The notes: a model not told the origin generated them from the sequence alone. DNA of 64,000 nucleotides from Nitrososphaerota archaeon (GCA_028867595.1 JAGWGB010000002.1:62001-126000), one strand, 5' to 3'; counted from the stretch's first letter, positions 35,988-44,760 are shown. Made by a program: numbers and translations.

Positions 35988-37417
35988 GTGAAGAAGAGAC
36001 ATCAAAGGGTTTTCTTAGAACAATAATATCAAAGGCAGAAACTTACATTCCACAAGTTCCAAAACCCAAGAAAAAAATTCCTTTACATATCAGACTGATC
36101 TGGTGTGGTGTAGCCCTTTTCATATACATGATAATGGGACAAACTCCACTGTATGGAGCATCAACTCCTGCATTTGACTTTCTTGCTTTTGCTAGAGTAA
36201 TTTTTGCATCTCAACAAGGCACGCTTGTAGAACTTGGTATAGGGCCTATAGTAACAGCTGGACTTTTGATGCAGCTCTTGAAAGGCTCTGAAATATTCCA
36301 TCTAGATTTCAAAAAGCCAGAAGATAGAGAGCTCTATCAAACAGCAACAAAAATTGTAACGTATATCGTAATCATTGCCGAATCTTCATTATATGGCATG
36401 GCTGTATATGGACCAAGACTTCCAAATCACGAAGCTGCAGTCATTCTAATTGGACAACTTGTAGGCGCATCAATAATCATCATGTTACTTGATGAATTGG
36501 TTCAGAAAGGTTGGGGAATAGGAAGTGGAATCAGTTTGTTCATTGCAGCTGGTGTAGCTCAACAGGTTGTATGGGCTCTTATCAGTCCAATTCCGGCAGG
36601 AGACGGAGGACCAGTTGGAGTTATTGCAAATATCATCTATGCATTTCTACATCATGACTTTAGTAACCTGCTGTTTAGGGCAAACCAAATACCCAGTGTC
36701 TTTGGGCTACTGATTACGGCAGGTGTGTTGCTTATTCTAGTGTATACTCAAGGAATTAAGGTCGAGATTCCTATTGTATCTACAAAATACAGAGGATTTT
36801 CTGCAGTATACCCAATCAAGTTGATGTATGTTTCAAACATTCCTGTCATCTTGGCATCTGCGCTTACTGCTAATGCTGTATTCATAGGGCAAATAATGTG
36901 GGCCAACTTTAACCCTCGAAACGCAAACCCGATTATGAATTTCTTAGGCATGTTTGATCCAACATCGCCTTCTACTCCGACCGGAGGTATACTCTATTAC
37001 GTAACAGCTCCGCGTGGTCTTGATATTATTGCGCTAGATCCTGGTCGTGCCGTTGCGTATATCTTATTCATGGTAGGAATTGTAGTTCTCTTTGGTAGGC
37101 TCTGGATTGAGCTTGGAGGCCTCTCTGCAAAAAGTGCTGCAAAGAACTTGCTTGATGCAGAGGTCCAGATACCAGGTTTTAGACGTTCTAATCAACCAGT
37201 GGAAAATCTCTTGCAAAAATACATTCCATCTGTCACAATAATTGGTTCTATTATTCTTGGATTGTTAGCTGGATGTTCAGATGTTTTAGGAACTTTTGGC
37301 TCAGGGACGGGTATGCTACTTACAGTTGACATCTTGATTAACTATTACAACTTGCTAGTAAGAGAAAGAGTAGAGGAAGTAATGCCTACCTTGGGTGCCC
37401 TTCTTGGCAGAAAGTAA
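35984..37417 (+). CDS. secY: Protein translocase subunit SecY
   Basis: A 477-residue integral membrane protein with about ten membrane segments, the channel of the Sec61/SecYEG translocon. Characteristic stretches include LGIGPIVTAGLLMQLLKGSE and KGWGIGSGISLFIAAGV. The cytoplasmic C-terminus ends LLGRK. It pairs with SecE at 23383-23562. Confidence 0.97.
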   Translation: MSEEETSKGFLRTIISKAETYIPQVPKPKKKIPLHIRLIWCGVALFIYMIMGQTPLYGASTPAFDFLAFARVIFASQQGTLVELGIGPIVTAGLLMQLLKGSEIFHLDFKKPEDRELYQTATKIVTYIVIIAESSLYGMAVYGPRLPNHEAAVILIGQLVGASIIIMLLDELVQKGWGIGSGISLFIAAGVAQQVVWALISPIPAGDGGPVGVIANIIYAFLHHDFSNLLFRANQIPSVFGLLITAGVLLILVYTQGIKVEIPIVSTKYRGFSAVYPIKLMYVSNIPVILASALTANAVFIGQIMWANFNPRNANPIMNFLGMFDPTSPSTPTGGILYYVTAPRGLDIIALDPGRAVAYILFMVGIVVLFGRLWIELGGLSAKSAAKNLLDAEVQIPGFRRSNQPVENLLQKYIPSVTIIGSIILGLLAGCSDVLGTFGSGTGMLLTVDILINYYNLLVRERVEEVMPTLGALLGRK

Positions 37418-38009
37418 GAGAGTAATAATTGTTGGAATCCCAGGGGTTGGAAAAACCACTGTCGTTTCCAAAGTTGTTGACATACTAAAAGAAAAAAACA
37501 TCAGTGTAAGCGTCTCAATATTTGGTACTGTGATGTTTGATGAGGCAAAAAAGACCAAAGGGATACAAAGCAGAGACGACCTCCGCAGGCTGACAGTAAA
37601 AGAACAAAAAGATCTTCAATCTATGGCTGCAAAAAAGATTGCATCCATAACTGATGAAGCCGTAATTGTAGATACTCATGCATTTATCTCGACAAAAGAA
37701 GGATTCTACCCAGGTCTACCGCATAATGTCTTGGAAATTTTAATGCCTGATAGTTTTATCATGATTACTGCTAGGCCAGAGGAGATTTACAATCGAAGAA
37801 TGAAAGATACCACAAGAAGCCGTGATATTGTATCGATTGATGCCATAAAAAAAGAACTTGATGTTACAAGCGCAATGCTGTCTACTTGCTCGATATTATG
37901 TGGTTCACCAATAAAGATGGTTCTTAACACGGAAGGAAAGATCGACGAAGCAGCAAAAGGAATTGTAAGTGCAATGGGATTTAACAATGGGACCAACAAC
38001 ACTCTCTAA
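37395..38009 (+). CDS. adkA: Adenylate kinase, archaeal type
   Basis: A 204-residue nucleoside monophosphate kinase (AMP + ATP to 2 ADP). P-loop GIPGVGKTTVVSK is near residues 14-26 and the archaeal signature DTHAFISTKEGFYPGLP follows. The GTG at 37395 lies inside the end of secY; a TTG at 37404 is another possible start. Confidence 0.92.
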   Translation: MPFLAESKRVIIVGIPGVGKTTVVSKVVDILKEKNISVSVSIFGTVMFDEAKKTKGIQSRDDLRRLTVKEQKDLQSMAAKKIASITDEAVIVDTHAFISTKEGFYPGLPHNVLEILMPDSFIMITARPEEIYNRRMKDTTRSRDIVSIDAIKKELDVTSAMLSTCSILCGSPIKMVLNTEGKIDEAAKGIVSAMGFNNGTNNTL

Positions 38010-38077
38010 ATTGGCGTCTGTTTCCTCCAGTGGCGTAATTATACATCTTACCAAAGATATAATGGAAGCAATCTGAA

Positions 38078-38662
38078 TTGCTCAAATCCATAATAATATC
38101 AGGTCCTCCAGCCATTGGAAAGACTACCATTGCAATAGGGCTTGCAAAGGAATTTGGCCTGAAATATCTCAGTGGGGGAGATGTGCTAAAAGACATGGCA
38201 AAGGAAAAAGGGTTTCAGACCGAAGGGGATGATTTTTGGGATACCGAAGCAGGAATGAAATTCCTAAACATGAGGAAAGGAAACTCTGAATTTGACAAGT
38301 TAGTTGATGAGAAACTAAAAAAGATATTTGTAACTGAGGACGTGGTCATAACTAGCTATACTCTTCCATGGCTTGTCCAAGATGGAATTAAGATATGGCT
38401 TGCCGGGTCACAGGAAATCAGTGCAAAAAGGATGACTACAAGAGACAATATATCATATGATGATGCGTTTGGAATTGTGAAAAAAAGATATGAAGAAAAC
38501 AAAATGATATACAAGAAACTATATGGATTTAATTTTGGAGATGACCTATCTGTGTTTAACGAAATAATAAATACAGACGGACTTGGTCCAGGACAAGTTC
38601 TTGAACTTGCAAAAGAGAAAGTGAAAAAACATTATGGTGCTCAAACAACTAGAAAATCTTAG
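38078..38662 (+). CDS. cmk: Cytidylate kinase
   Basis: A 194-residue kinase of CMP/dCMP with P-loop SGPPAIGKTTIAIGLA, the motif YLSGGDVLKDMAKEKG and the lid-type arginine stretch KRMTTRDNISYDDA. TTG start. It ends 29 bases inside cbf5. In other archaea an EMC3/DUF106 membrane protein gene often lies between adk and cmk; only 68 bases separate them here. Confidence 0.92.
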   Translation: MLKSIIISGPPAIGKTTIAIGLAKEFGLKYLSGGDVLKDMAKEKGFQTEGDDFWDTEAGMKFLNMRKGNSEFDKLVDEKLKKIFVTEDVVITSYTLPWLVQDGIKIWLAGSQEISAKRMTTRDNISYDDAFGIVKKRYEENKMIYKKLYGFNFGDDLSVFNEIINTDGLGPGQVLELAKEKVKKHYGAQTTRKS

Positions 38663-39632
38663 AGTCATAGACCAAGACATACCAAACGATTCGTATGGTA
38701 CTTACTATGACAAAAGATCAATAGAACAGTTGCTTGACTATGGCTTCATATTGTTGGACAAACCAAATGGACCTACAAGCCATGAAACTGTTGCATGGGT
38801 AAAGAAAATATTCAATGTTCCAAAAGCAGGACATAGCGGAACGCTAGACCCTCAAGTCTCCGGACTTTTGCCAATTGGTTTTGGTGAAGCGACAAAAGCA
38901 TTGATAGTTCTCTTGCTTGGGCCAAAGGAATACCATGCACTAGGAAGGCTGCATTCTTTGCCTCCAAAAGAAAAACTGGACGAAGTACTAAAGTTGCTAA
39001 CAGGAAAGATTTACCAAAAACCTCCACAACGTTCATCTGTATCAAGGCAAACTAGAGTAAGAACTGTTTACGAAATTGAGGTCATTGAGCAAAAGGAGAG
39101 GTTATTGCTTACACGCATCTTGTGTGAAGCAGGAACATACATCAGGAAAATTTTCTACGATATGGGGGAAATTCTCGGGCCTGGGGCTACAATGATTGAA
39201 CTGCGTAGAACTAGAGTGGGACAATTCAATGAAGATTCTAACCTTGTAAAGATGCATGATCTTGTAGATGCATATGCGTTGTGGAAAGAAAAGAACGACG
39301 AATCAAAATTGCGAAGAATACTCATGCCAATAGAGTATTGTCTTAGCGAGATAAAGTCTGTAGTAATACGAGATTCTGCAGTGGATGCACTATGTCACGG
39401 TGCACAGCTTGCAATACCTGGAATCCTCGAAATTTCACCTGGACTCAAAAAAGGCGACTTGGTTGGCATCTATACTCTAAAAGGGGAAATTGTAGCGCTT
39501 GCTGAGGCCATAATGCCAGAAGATGAAATAGTTGAGAACACCAAGGGATTTGCTTTTCAGATAAAAAGGATCATCATGGCTCCTAACACTTATCCCAAGA
39601 ACTGGCGCACAAGGGCAGTAGTTAACAATTAA
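38634..39632 (+). CDS. cbf5: tRNA/rRNA pseudouridine synthase Cbf5
   Basis: A 332-residue TruB-family enzyme and catalytic subunit of the H/ACA RNP. The catalytic Asp is residue 73 in GHSGTLDPQVSG; the thumb and active-site region CEAGTYIRKIFYDMG follow. A C-terminal PUA domain (SAVDALCHGAQLAIPGI ... GEIVALAEAIM) binds RNA ends. Overlap with cmk suggests coupled expression. Confidence 0.95.
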   Translation: MVLKQLENLRVIDQDIPNDSYGTYYDKRSIEQLLDYGFILLDKPNGPTSHETVAWVKKIFNVPKAGHSGTLDPQVSGLLPIGFGEATKALIVLLLGPKEYHALGRLHSLPPKEKLDEVLKLLTGKIYQKPPQRSSVSRQTRVRTVYEIEVIEQKERLLLTRILCEAGTYIRKIFYDMGEILGPGATMIELRRTRVGQFNEDSNLVKMHDLVDAYALWKEKNDESKLRRILMPIEYCLSEIKSVVIRDSAVDALCHGAQLAIPGILEISPGLKKGDLVGIYTLKGEIVALAEAIMPEDEIVENTKGFAFQIKRIIMAPNTYPKNWRTRAVVNN

Positions 39633-39659
39633 AAAGGAATCAAATTCACCTTTTGAAAG

Positions 39660-40109
39660 TTGATCCCAAAAGGAGCTACCATATGTTTTGTCATAGGAGT
39701 AGTAGGCGCTGGAGCAATTGGGGCCTTTTTGTTCCAAATCGCAAGTCAGGCACCTACGCTAGTTTACCAAGACGGTCCATCGCTTTCAATTATACCTGAA
39801 AAAATAAACTATCATCTGGGAGAGCCTGTACACATAAGGATAATCAATTCAGGAACAACCGCCTTGACGTTTTCTGATTCTTCATTTGGGTTGAAGATTA
39901 GAGGTCTAGATGGGACCATAATTTATTCGCCAATATCTGCGCAAATACTGTCAACTTTGTCGCCACATGAAGAAAAAATGTTTGTCTGGAATCAGACAAA
40001 AACTGGGGGAGGAAAGGTCTTTGAAGGAAGGTACAAAATTGAATCCAATACATCGCCAGATGCAGGAAATGAACTGAAAAAATCGGTTACAATAAACATC
40101 TTTCAATAG
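39660..40109 (+). CDS. Membrane-anchored beta-sandwich protein of unknown function
   Basis: A 149-residue protein with one N-terminal membrane segment (ATICFVIGVVGAGAIGAFLF), then an extracellular beta-rich domain. The pattern KINYHLGEPVHIRIINSGTT ... LSPHEEKMFVWNQ resembles the BsuPI/proteinase-inhibitor type immunoglobulin-like fold (inference). TTG start; no ATG is available. Confidence 0.75.
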   Translation: MIPKGATICFVIGVVGAGAIGAFLFQIASQAPTLVYQDGPSLSIIPEKINYHLGEPVHIRIINSGTTALTFSDSSFGLKIRGLDGTIIYSPISAQILSTLSPHEEKMFVWNQTKTGGGKVFEGRYKIESNTSPDAGNELKKSVTINIFQ

Positions 40110-40186
40110 GTTCTAAAATTGTCTCAAACCTCAATTAACGTAATATATGGTCGGTTTTTACAACGAGATTGACATGGCGAACTGAT

Positions 40187-40283
40187 GCCGGGGTCGCCTA
40201 GCCTGGTAGGGCGCGCGCCTGGAAATGAAAACCATAAAGCGCGTACTCGCAAGGGTTCGAGAGTTCAAATCTCTCTCCCGGCG
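40187..40283 (+). tRNA. tRNA-Ser (GGA anticodon) with a 13-base intron
   Basis: Acceptor strands GCCGGGG and TCCCGGC pair, with discriminator G as expected for serine. The D stem is GCC/GGC, the T arm GAGAG-TTCAAAT-CTCTC, and a long variable arm (ACTC-GCAA-GGGT) confirms the class II shape. Between the anticodon-stem strands CGCGC and GCGCG there are 20 bases: a loop CUGGAAA plus 13 intron bases at position 37/38, with TGG and CCA able to pair as a short bulge-helix-bulge core. CCA is not encoded. A remnant integrase gene begins 42 bases downstream. Confidence 0.93.
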
Positions 40284-40325
40284 CCTTTAATTTAGTTTAA
40301 AGCCCACCCCAGCTATTACGATCCG

Positions 40326-40604
40326 ATGAAGCAGCAACTGGGTTCCGGACCTCAGATTAGCCCTATCTACAACTATGATGACAGGATAGAGCGCACCTAC
40401 AAGATTATAGAAAAGGAACTTTCAGCGCAAAACCTGGCGCTAATCACAAAATATGATCGCTCCATGATGGCAGAATCTCTTGCCAAGGCAACGCGACACA
40501 AGCACCTTCAGGTGATACTGAATCTGACTCGATTCTTGGGTAAAGACTGGCAAATGTGTTCTAGACTGAAATTTAACATCCTGGCATGTGGTTTACTAGA
40601 ATAA
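40326..40604 (+). pseudogene. Truncated tyrosine-recombinase/integrase, N-terminal part only
   Basis: The first 75 or so residues (YDDRIERTYKIIEKELSAQN ... KHLQVILNLTRFLGKDW) look like the core-binding (SAM-like) domain of archaeal chromosomal integrases. After that the frame runs 18 unrelated residues and stops. No catalytic Arg-His-Arg-Tyr domain is found in the following DNA. Its position directly after a tRNA 3' end and pointing away from it is typical for an integrated element. The tail of the ORF and the family call are inference from pattern. Confidence 0.7.
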
Positions 40605-40654
40605 AATTATACTTCATTTGATTTATAAAAAAAGGAAAATGGATTGTGTTCTTC

Positions 40655-41266
40655 CTAATGTTCTGCGTCAGAAGGACTTACAGTTACAGAGCCCGTGGTT
40701 GGAGATCCGTCTAGCAGTACACCCAAACCAGAACCAGTACATACATCTGGCTCTGACACTATTGAAAAGCCTACTGCTGAACCAGTCAGGTCATCAGGCA
40801 ATTCGGAATTGTTGACGTTTATCGTCATGTTCGTTCCCTTGATGTCTAGGTCTGCAAATGTATCTTTAGTCACATGTACAATGCAGTAGTCCGGAAGTGG
40901 TACTTTTGATTTGGAGATGCATTTTCCTGATATCTCTTTTCCTAGGCAAACTGGACTCAACACAACGTTATGTGTATGCCATCCATTTGGATCTTGTACA
41001 GAATCTACAACTCCTTCATGCGTGACTCCTACAAATACCAGATTTGGTATGTTTTTGTAAAACCATGCAAATCCGGCAAGCGTTGTTGTCTTTTTTGGAA
41101 TGTTGTCAGAAGCCGTTACAGACAGCGTTGTCTTTTTGTTATGTATAACAACGGAGCTGGACACTGCTTGTTGCCATGACTCAAACGAGGTTGCCATAAC
41201 AGGGGATATTACTACCACTGCTAGGGCTGCGGCCATTATGGCCGGCAAATATTTTTTAAAAGTCAT
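40655..41266 (-). CDS. Secreted protein of unknown function (Cys/His containing)
   Basis: About 203 residues from the ATG at 41266. A signal peptide (KKYLPAIMAAALAVVVISPVMA) is followed by a mature domain with four Cys (VCLGKEISGKCISK, DYCIVH, DVCTG) and the pair WHTHNVVLS, which might bind metal. No family is recognised. TATATTATT (complement 41288-41296) is centred 26 bases before the ATG, so the message is probably leaderless. Its upstream region is a relative of the one before the NirK-like oxidase. Confidence 0.82.
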   Translation of the reverse strand: MTFKKYLPAIMAAALAVVVISPVMATSFESWQQAVSSSVVIHNKKTTLSVTASDNIPKKTTTLAGFAWFYKNIPNLVFVGVTHEGVVDSVQDPNGWHTHNVVLSPVCLGKEISGKCISKSKVPLPDYCIVHVTKDTFADLDIKGTNMTINVNNSELPDDLTGSAVGFSIVSEPDVCTGSGLGVLLDGSPTTGSVTVSPSDAEH

Positions 41267-41487
41267 TGGGCGTACTTTCGAGATACAAATAATATACTTA
41301 TCCGACAAATTTGCAATTTATTGCACTATAGATTAATTTCATGTTACTGAAAATTCGGCAAAATTATTTAATGAAACTCTGTTATAGAAGAAAATTCTGT
41401 AACTAAACTCCATGATCATATTTAACACTTGTCTACATTAATTTGTCATTTTTTAATTTCATCATTGTGTCCATAGATCTGTTAGTT
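41261..41487. repeat. Duplicated upstream region, copy 1
   Basis: This segment, which covers most of the 323-base gap between two divergent genes, aligns along its length with 44733-44952. By eye most positions from 41308 to about 41460 match, with small gaps. Best-conserved blocks are AAATTTGCAATTTATTGCA with CTATAGA, TTATAGAAGAAAATTCTGTA and TTTAACACTTGT. The copies lie at the same distance from the start codons of two secreted-protein genes. No coding frame was seen in it. Confidence 0.85.
41312..41325. promoter_or_regulatory. Palindrome TGCAAT-TT-ATTGCA, candidate operator
   Basis: A perfect 6+6 inverted repeat with a two-base spacer, 46 bases before the secreted-protein ATG and directly upstream of its TATA-like box. 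The same palindrome occurs at 44783-44796 at the matching place before the NirK-like gene. The position fits an activator or repressor site for a dimeric regulator. Confidence 0.6.
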
Positions 41488-41589
41488 GAAATGTCAAATG
41501 CCAAACAATGCATCAATAAAATAACAGAACGCATTTGTCTTAGTAATGATAAATAATATCCCGGATAAATTTACAACTACTATTGAGAC

Positions 41590-42156
41590 ATGCTTGCCTT
41601 AGAATACCTCGACTCGCTAAAAGGCAAGCAGCATATTGGTCTGTTTTATCAGGATCGAGAATTTGCACGATTGATTGAATTCCGATTCATTAAAAACGGA
41701 CTGGTAAATGGAGAACAATGTGTCTATGTATCAAGTGAGGATTCAGGCGGCATTATACTTTCTATGTTGCAATACGGTATACCGATAAAATACTTCAACA
41801 ACAAAACCATCAAAGTTATTCAGATTCACAATAAGGGTGGAAAGGCAGGCAGGATATTGGAGAAATCAAAAAGCGAGGCCCAAAGAATTGCATCTGAGTT
41901 ATCGTCGCCGTTTCGCATAGTTTCAAGTATAATTCCAAACATTAACACTTTCAATGGGATATCAACCGAGTTGACCATGGAACATGATATGCATGAAAAC
42001 TTTGAGGATTTTGGAGGCTCTCTTGTTTGTTCATACGATGTATCAACGATTGAGCATACCCAACGCAGTAAGTGGATAAAACAATTGATATCTGAACATC
42101 ACACGACCATCTTTACCCCAAAGTTTGGCGAAAGCAATGTCATCTCTCTAAAATGA
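41590..42156 (+). CDS. MEDS-domain sensory protein
   Basis: A 188-residue soluble protein matching the MEDS (methanogen/methylotroph DcmR sensory) domain: KGKQHIGLFYQDREFARLIEFRFIKNGL, then GEQCVYVSSEDS and the C-terminal SLVCSYDVSTIEHTQRSKWI. In known proteins this domain senses small molecules ahead of a DNA-binding or kinase module; here it stands alone. It is transcribed away from the secreted-protein gene at 41266 and shares its intergenic region. Confidence 0.85.
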   Translation: MLALEYLDSLKGKQHIGLFYQDREFARLIEFRFIKNGLVNGEQCVYVSSEDSGGIILSMLQYGIPIKYFNNKTIKVIQIHNKGGKAGRILEKSKSEAQRIASELSSPFRIVSSIIPNINTFNGISTELTMEHDMHENFEDFGGSLVCSYDVSTIEHTQRSKWIKQLISEHHTTIFTPKFGESNVISLK

Positions 42157-42225
42157 CTTCATCCTATGAGACTCGGACTCTCCCAGATCTGAATCCTGTA
42201 AATTTGGCCAACGCAAGATTCGTGA

Positions 42226-43290
42226 CTAGAATTTCTTTGTAGACTTGAATTTTGAAAAAACCGTAACTACTGTAAGGCCAACCACGGCTGTCAATATCGG
42301 AAATGGATATTCTGGAGTTTGTACCGTAGGCTGTATTGATATGTGATTGAGCCCAAAGGGGAAAAGGACGCTCAGGTGCTTGTATTCCTTGCCGTCAATC
42401 ATCTCATGGGAATAAATGCTTGTTGAATAGTTTGTACCATTTATGGTAGCTGCCAGTTTTTGCGTATTTTCCAAGGATGATGGTTCCGAGAGGAACATCA
42501 GTTCAGTATATCCACCATTTGGAAAGACTCCTCTTGCATCAAAATTAAGTGAATGGTCTGAAGCATTGTAATAGATATTTTTGAAGACGCCGTTTCCACC
42601 AAGCTCAAAAAGTACGGGCTTTCCAGTCTCATCAGTAAAGGTATAGTTTTGCTCCAACTGGCCTGCCACAAAGCAGCTGTAATAGCCCACCTCTTTTGAG
42701 ACCGTGTCAACCGGTTTCAGGGTGAAACTTGCATGACCATGTGCCGGGATCATACTAATAGGCTGACTTTGTGTTACGTCAAGTACCTTGGCCTGTGCGC
42801 TCTCGGCTATTGCAAGAACAACGACATTAGTGGCATCAAGGGCTGATGTATTATTTATCACTCCATTTATTGTACCAGAACTTTTGTTCAAGTGAAGCGT
42901 TCTGTAATCGACCTTTAGAAAGTCCATCGGTTGACCCAGTGTCGTAAACGAATCCACCTTCATATCTGATAAGGTCATATTCCTTCCATTTGGAACCTTT
43001 GACATGTCTATTCTAAACGGCATTGCCATGTTGTTTCCTACTATTCCGATGTTTTGAAAATAGCTAGAGTTTGCAGGAGAATCTCCAAAGTAAATGATCG
43101 CTTCTATGTTGTTTTTCTGGTCCGTGTTTTGGATCTCGCCTATGAAATATTGGTTGCCTTTGCTATCGGTCACTTTTTGCTTGAAATTAAATATGGCTGT
43201 CTCATTTTCTGCATTAACAGACGGTAATACTAGGATGCAAAGGGCAACGATTGGGATGAGATAGAGTTTTAGCATTATAGAGTTGTGCAT
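42226..43290 (-). CDS. Secreted protein with C-terminal membrane anchor
   Basis: About 354 residues from ATG 43290. A signal peptide (LKLYLIPIVALCILVLPSVNA) leads into beta-rich domains; the middle part (SSGTINGVINNTSALDATNVV) resembles an FxLYD-like extracellular domain. One membrane segment (PILTAVVGLTVVTVF) and a basic tail end the protein. TTTTTAATA on the minus strand lies about 24 bases before the start. It is 47 bases downstream of the NirK-like gene in the same direction, so the two may act together outside the cell. Confidence 0.78.
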   Translation of the reverse strand: MHNSIMLKLYLIPIVALCILVLPSVNAENETAIFNFKQKVTDSKGNQYFIGEIQNTDQKNNIEAIIYFGDSPANSSYFQNIGIVGNNMAMPFRIDMSKVPNGRNMTLSDMKVDSFTTLGQPMDFLKVDYRTLHLNKSSGTINGVINNTSALDATNVVVLAIAESAQAKVLDVTQSQPISMIPAHGHASFTLKPVDTVSKEVGYYSCFVAGQLEQNYTFTDETGKPVLFELGGNGVFKNIYYNASDHSLNFDARGVFPNGGYTELMFLSEPSSLENTQKLAATINGTNYSTSIYSHEMIDGKEYKHLSVLFPFGLNHISIQPTVQTPEYPFPILTAVVGLTVVTVFSKFKSTKKF

Positions 43291-43337
43291 GGTTCTATCA
43301 ATATAACTATTAAAAATGGAAAGGATTGTAGCGTTTG

Positions 43338-44738
43338 CTACTGGTTGTTCGAGTTCGTATCCACGGTTCCGCCATTTGATTGAGGTTTTTGATCGTTGCA
43401 TGATGATGCGGAAGATATAGTCCATGTTCCGCTGTTGTCAATAAGGCAACTTGCAGGAAGCGGTGTGCCAAATGCATATTGCAGTGGAGGTCCCTGTGGT
43501 AGGCTGTCTCGGCCCATTGGTGGAACAGCATTTGATGGATTGGAGTTGTTTGGAGAACTGTTGTCCACCAGTATTACTGCAACTCTTCCCTTGAACAGTT
43601 GTGCGTAGTTGTGGTCAACTATGACATATGCCCCGGGTTGATTAAAGGTCACATCCGCAATTGCGCTGTTAGAGCCTCCAAGATTGAATGTCTGTACATT
43701 CTCCTGTATAGCTCCGCCTTGGTCGACCCTCTGTAGCTGTTGCCCTACCAGATGGTAGTTTATCAGCGTGTCGCCTGCATTTAGCAGGAAGAACCTGATG
43801 TGGTCCCCTACATTGAAGTGAAGCGGCACGGCTCCTACTACGCTTGGCAGGCCTACGGTGCTAAAAGGTGGCAGTGGTGCGCCAGAACCTGAGGGATATG
43901 TGGTTGGTCCAAGTACTTGGTATCCAAATGGTATTCCGTTCATCCATGTGTATGTTGGTTGGTTGTTGAACATGGCAGTCCAGTCAAAGTCTCCTGTATT
44001 TGCAAGGTAGTACTCTGAAAAGTCAAGGAATATGTCCTTGGCAGGACCTGTCTTGTATCCGTCTCTTGGGTCAACAATCACGCCTCCCTGCATGCCACGA
44101 AAGACATGCTCTGCAAGGTCGTCAACGTTTCCTTCACAGTGGTACAAAAAGAGTCCTGGCTCCGTTGCTTGGAAGAGGTAGTGCTTTGTGGTACCTGGTG
44201 CTGTTGGAAGGAAGTTTGGAACTGCAGAGATAATGGCTGCGTGGTTATCTACGCCATGATTGTCGGTGTTTGTAACAGGATCAATTACTGTGACATTGAT
44301 GTAATCACCTTGGTTTACCCTGATTGTAGGGCCAGGGATCGTTCCGTTGAATGTATATGCAATCACTTGTGTGGCAGGACCCATTGGCAGATTTCCGCTT
44401 GGACCTACAACAAGAGGTAGTTGAATTGTTTTTTCAACTGCCACAAGTGTGATGTTATGCACTACTCCGTGAACATGATCCGAATCCTCGTCAGCATATG
44501 CCTGCTGTGGTGTTACTGGAACAAACGCAGCTGGCATGGAAAGCTGTAGGTCCTCACTTGAGAGGATGGCAGATGATACAGGCTTGGCAGGAATTATCTG
44601 GTCTACATTTTTTATTTGTGTAGTCGACTGTATCGACGCGGTTGCGTGTGTCGGTATGAAAAGCATGGTCATGACAAAAATTCCAGCTATCGCGGCAGCT
44701 GAAACTGCCATGGTTGCTTTTCGCTTGGTAAAAGTCAT
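43338..44738 (-). CDS. nirK: NirK-like two-domain multicopper oxidase (copper nitrite reductase type)
   Basis: About 466 residues from ATG 44738, with a signal peptide. Copper ligands are where NirK has them: His and Asp-x-His in NHGVDNHAA (about residue 160), His-Cys in YHCEGN (about 198), His-x4-Met in EHVFRGM (about 212), and in domain 2 the catalytic-type His in NYHLVG (about 327) and His in VDHNYAQ (about 375). The residue two after that catalytic-type His is Val rather than the Ile of bacterial NirK. An Asn/Ser/Pro-rich tail follows. The role is probably reduction of nitrite to NO or another copper oxidase reaction in the pseudo-periplasm. Confidence 0.85.
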   Translation of the reverse strand: MTFTKRKATMAVSAAAIAGIFVMTMLFIPTHATASIQSTTQIKNVDQIIPAKPVSSAILSSEDLQLSMPAAFVPVTPQQAYADEDSDHVHGVVHNITLVAVEKTIQLPLVVGPSGNLPMGPATQVIAYTFNGTIPGPTIRVNQGDYINVTVIDPVTNTDNHGVDNHAAIISAVPNFLPTAPGTTKHYLFQATEPGLFLYHCEGNVDDLAEHVFRGMQGGVIVDPRDGYKTGPAKDIFLDFSEYYLANTGDFDWTAMFNNQPTYTWMNGIPFGYQVLGPTTYPSGSGAPLPPFSTVGLPSVVGAVPLHFNVGDHIRFFLLNAGDTLINYHLVGQQLQRVDQGGAIQENVQTFNLGGSNSAIADVTFNQPGAYVIVDHNYAQLFKGRVAVILVDNSSPNNSNPSNAVPPMGRDSLPQGPPLQYAFGTPLPASCLIDNSGTWTISSASSCNDQKPQSNGGTVDTNSNNQ

Positions 44739-44760
44739 TGAGCATGCTGGATGGATATAG

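Noticed and set aside
40618-40815. 65-residue plus-strand frame after the integrase fragment, as a missing catalytic domain
   Set aside because: No Arg, His-x-x-Arg or Tyr motif of tyrosine recombinases; it is antisense to the secreted-protein gene.
42157-42225. Short gap after the MEDS gene examined as a possible attachment site matching the tRNA-Ser end
   Set aside because: Only a short CTCTCCC stretch matches the tRNA 3' end; too little to be a repeat of it.
44106-44420. 104-residue plus-strand Cys-rich frame
   Set aside because: Antisense of the NirK-like oxidase, which has a full set of recognisable motifs.
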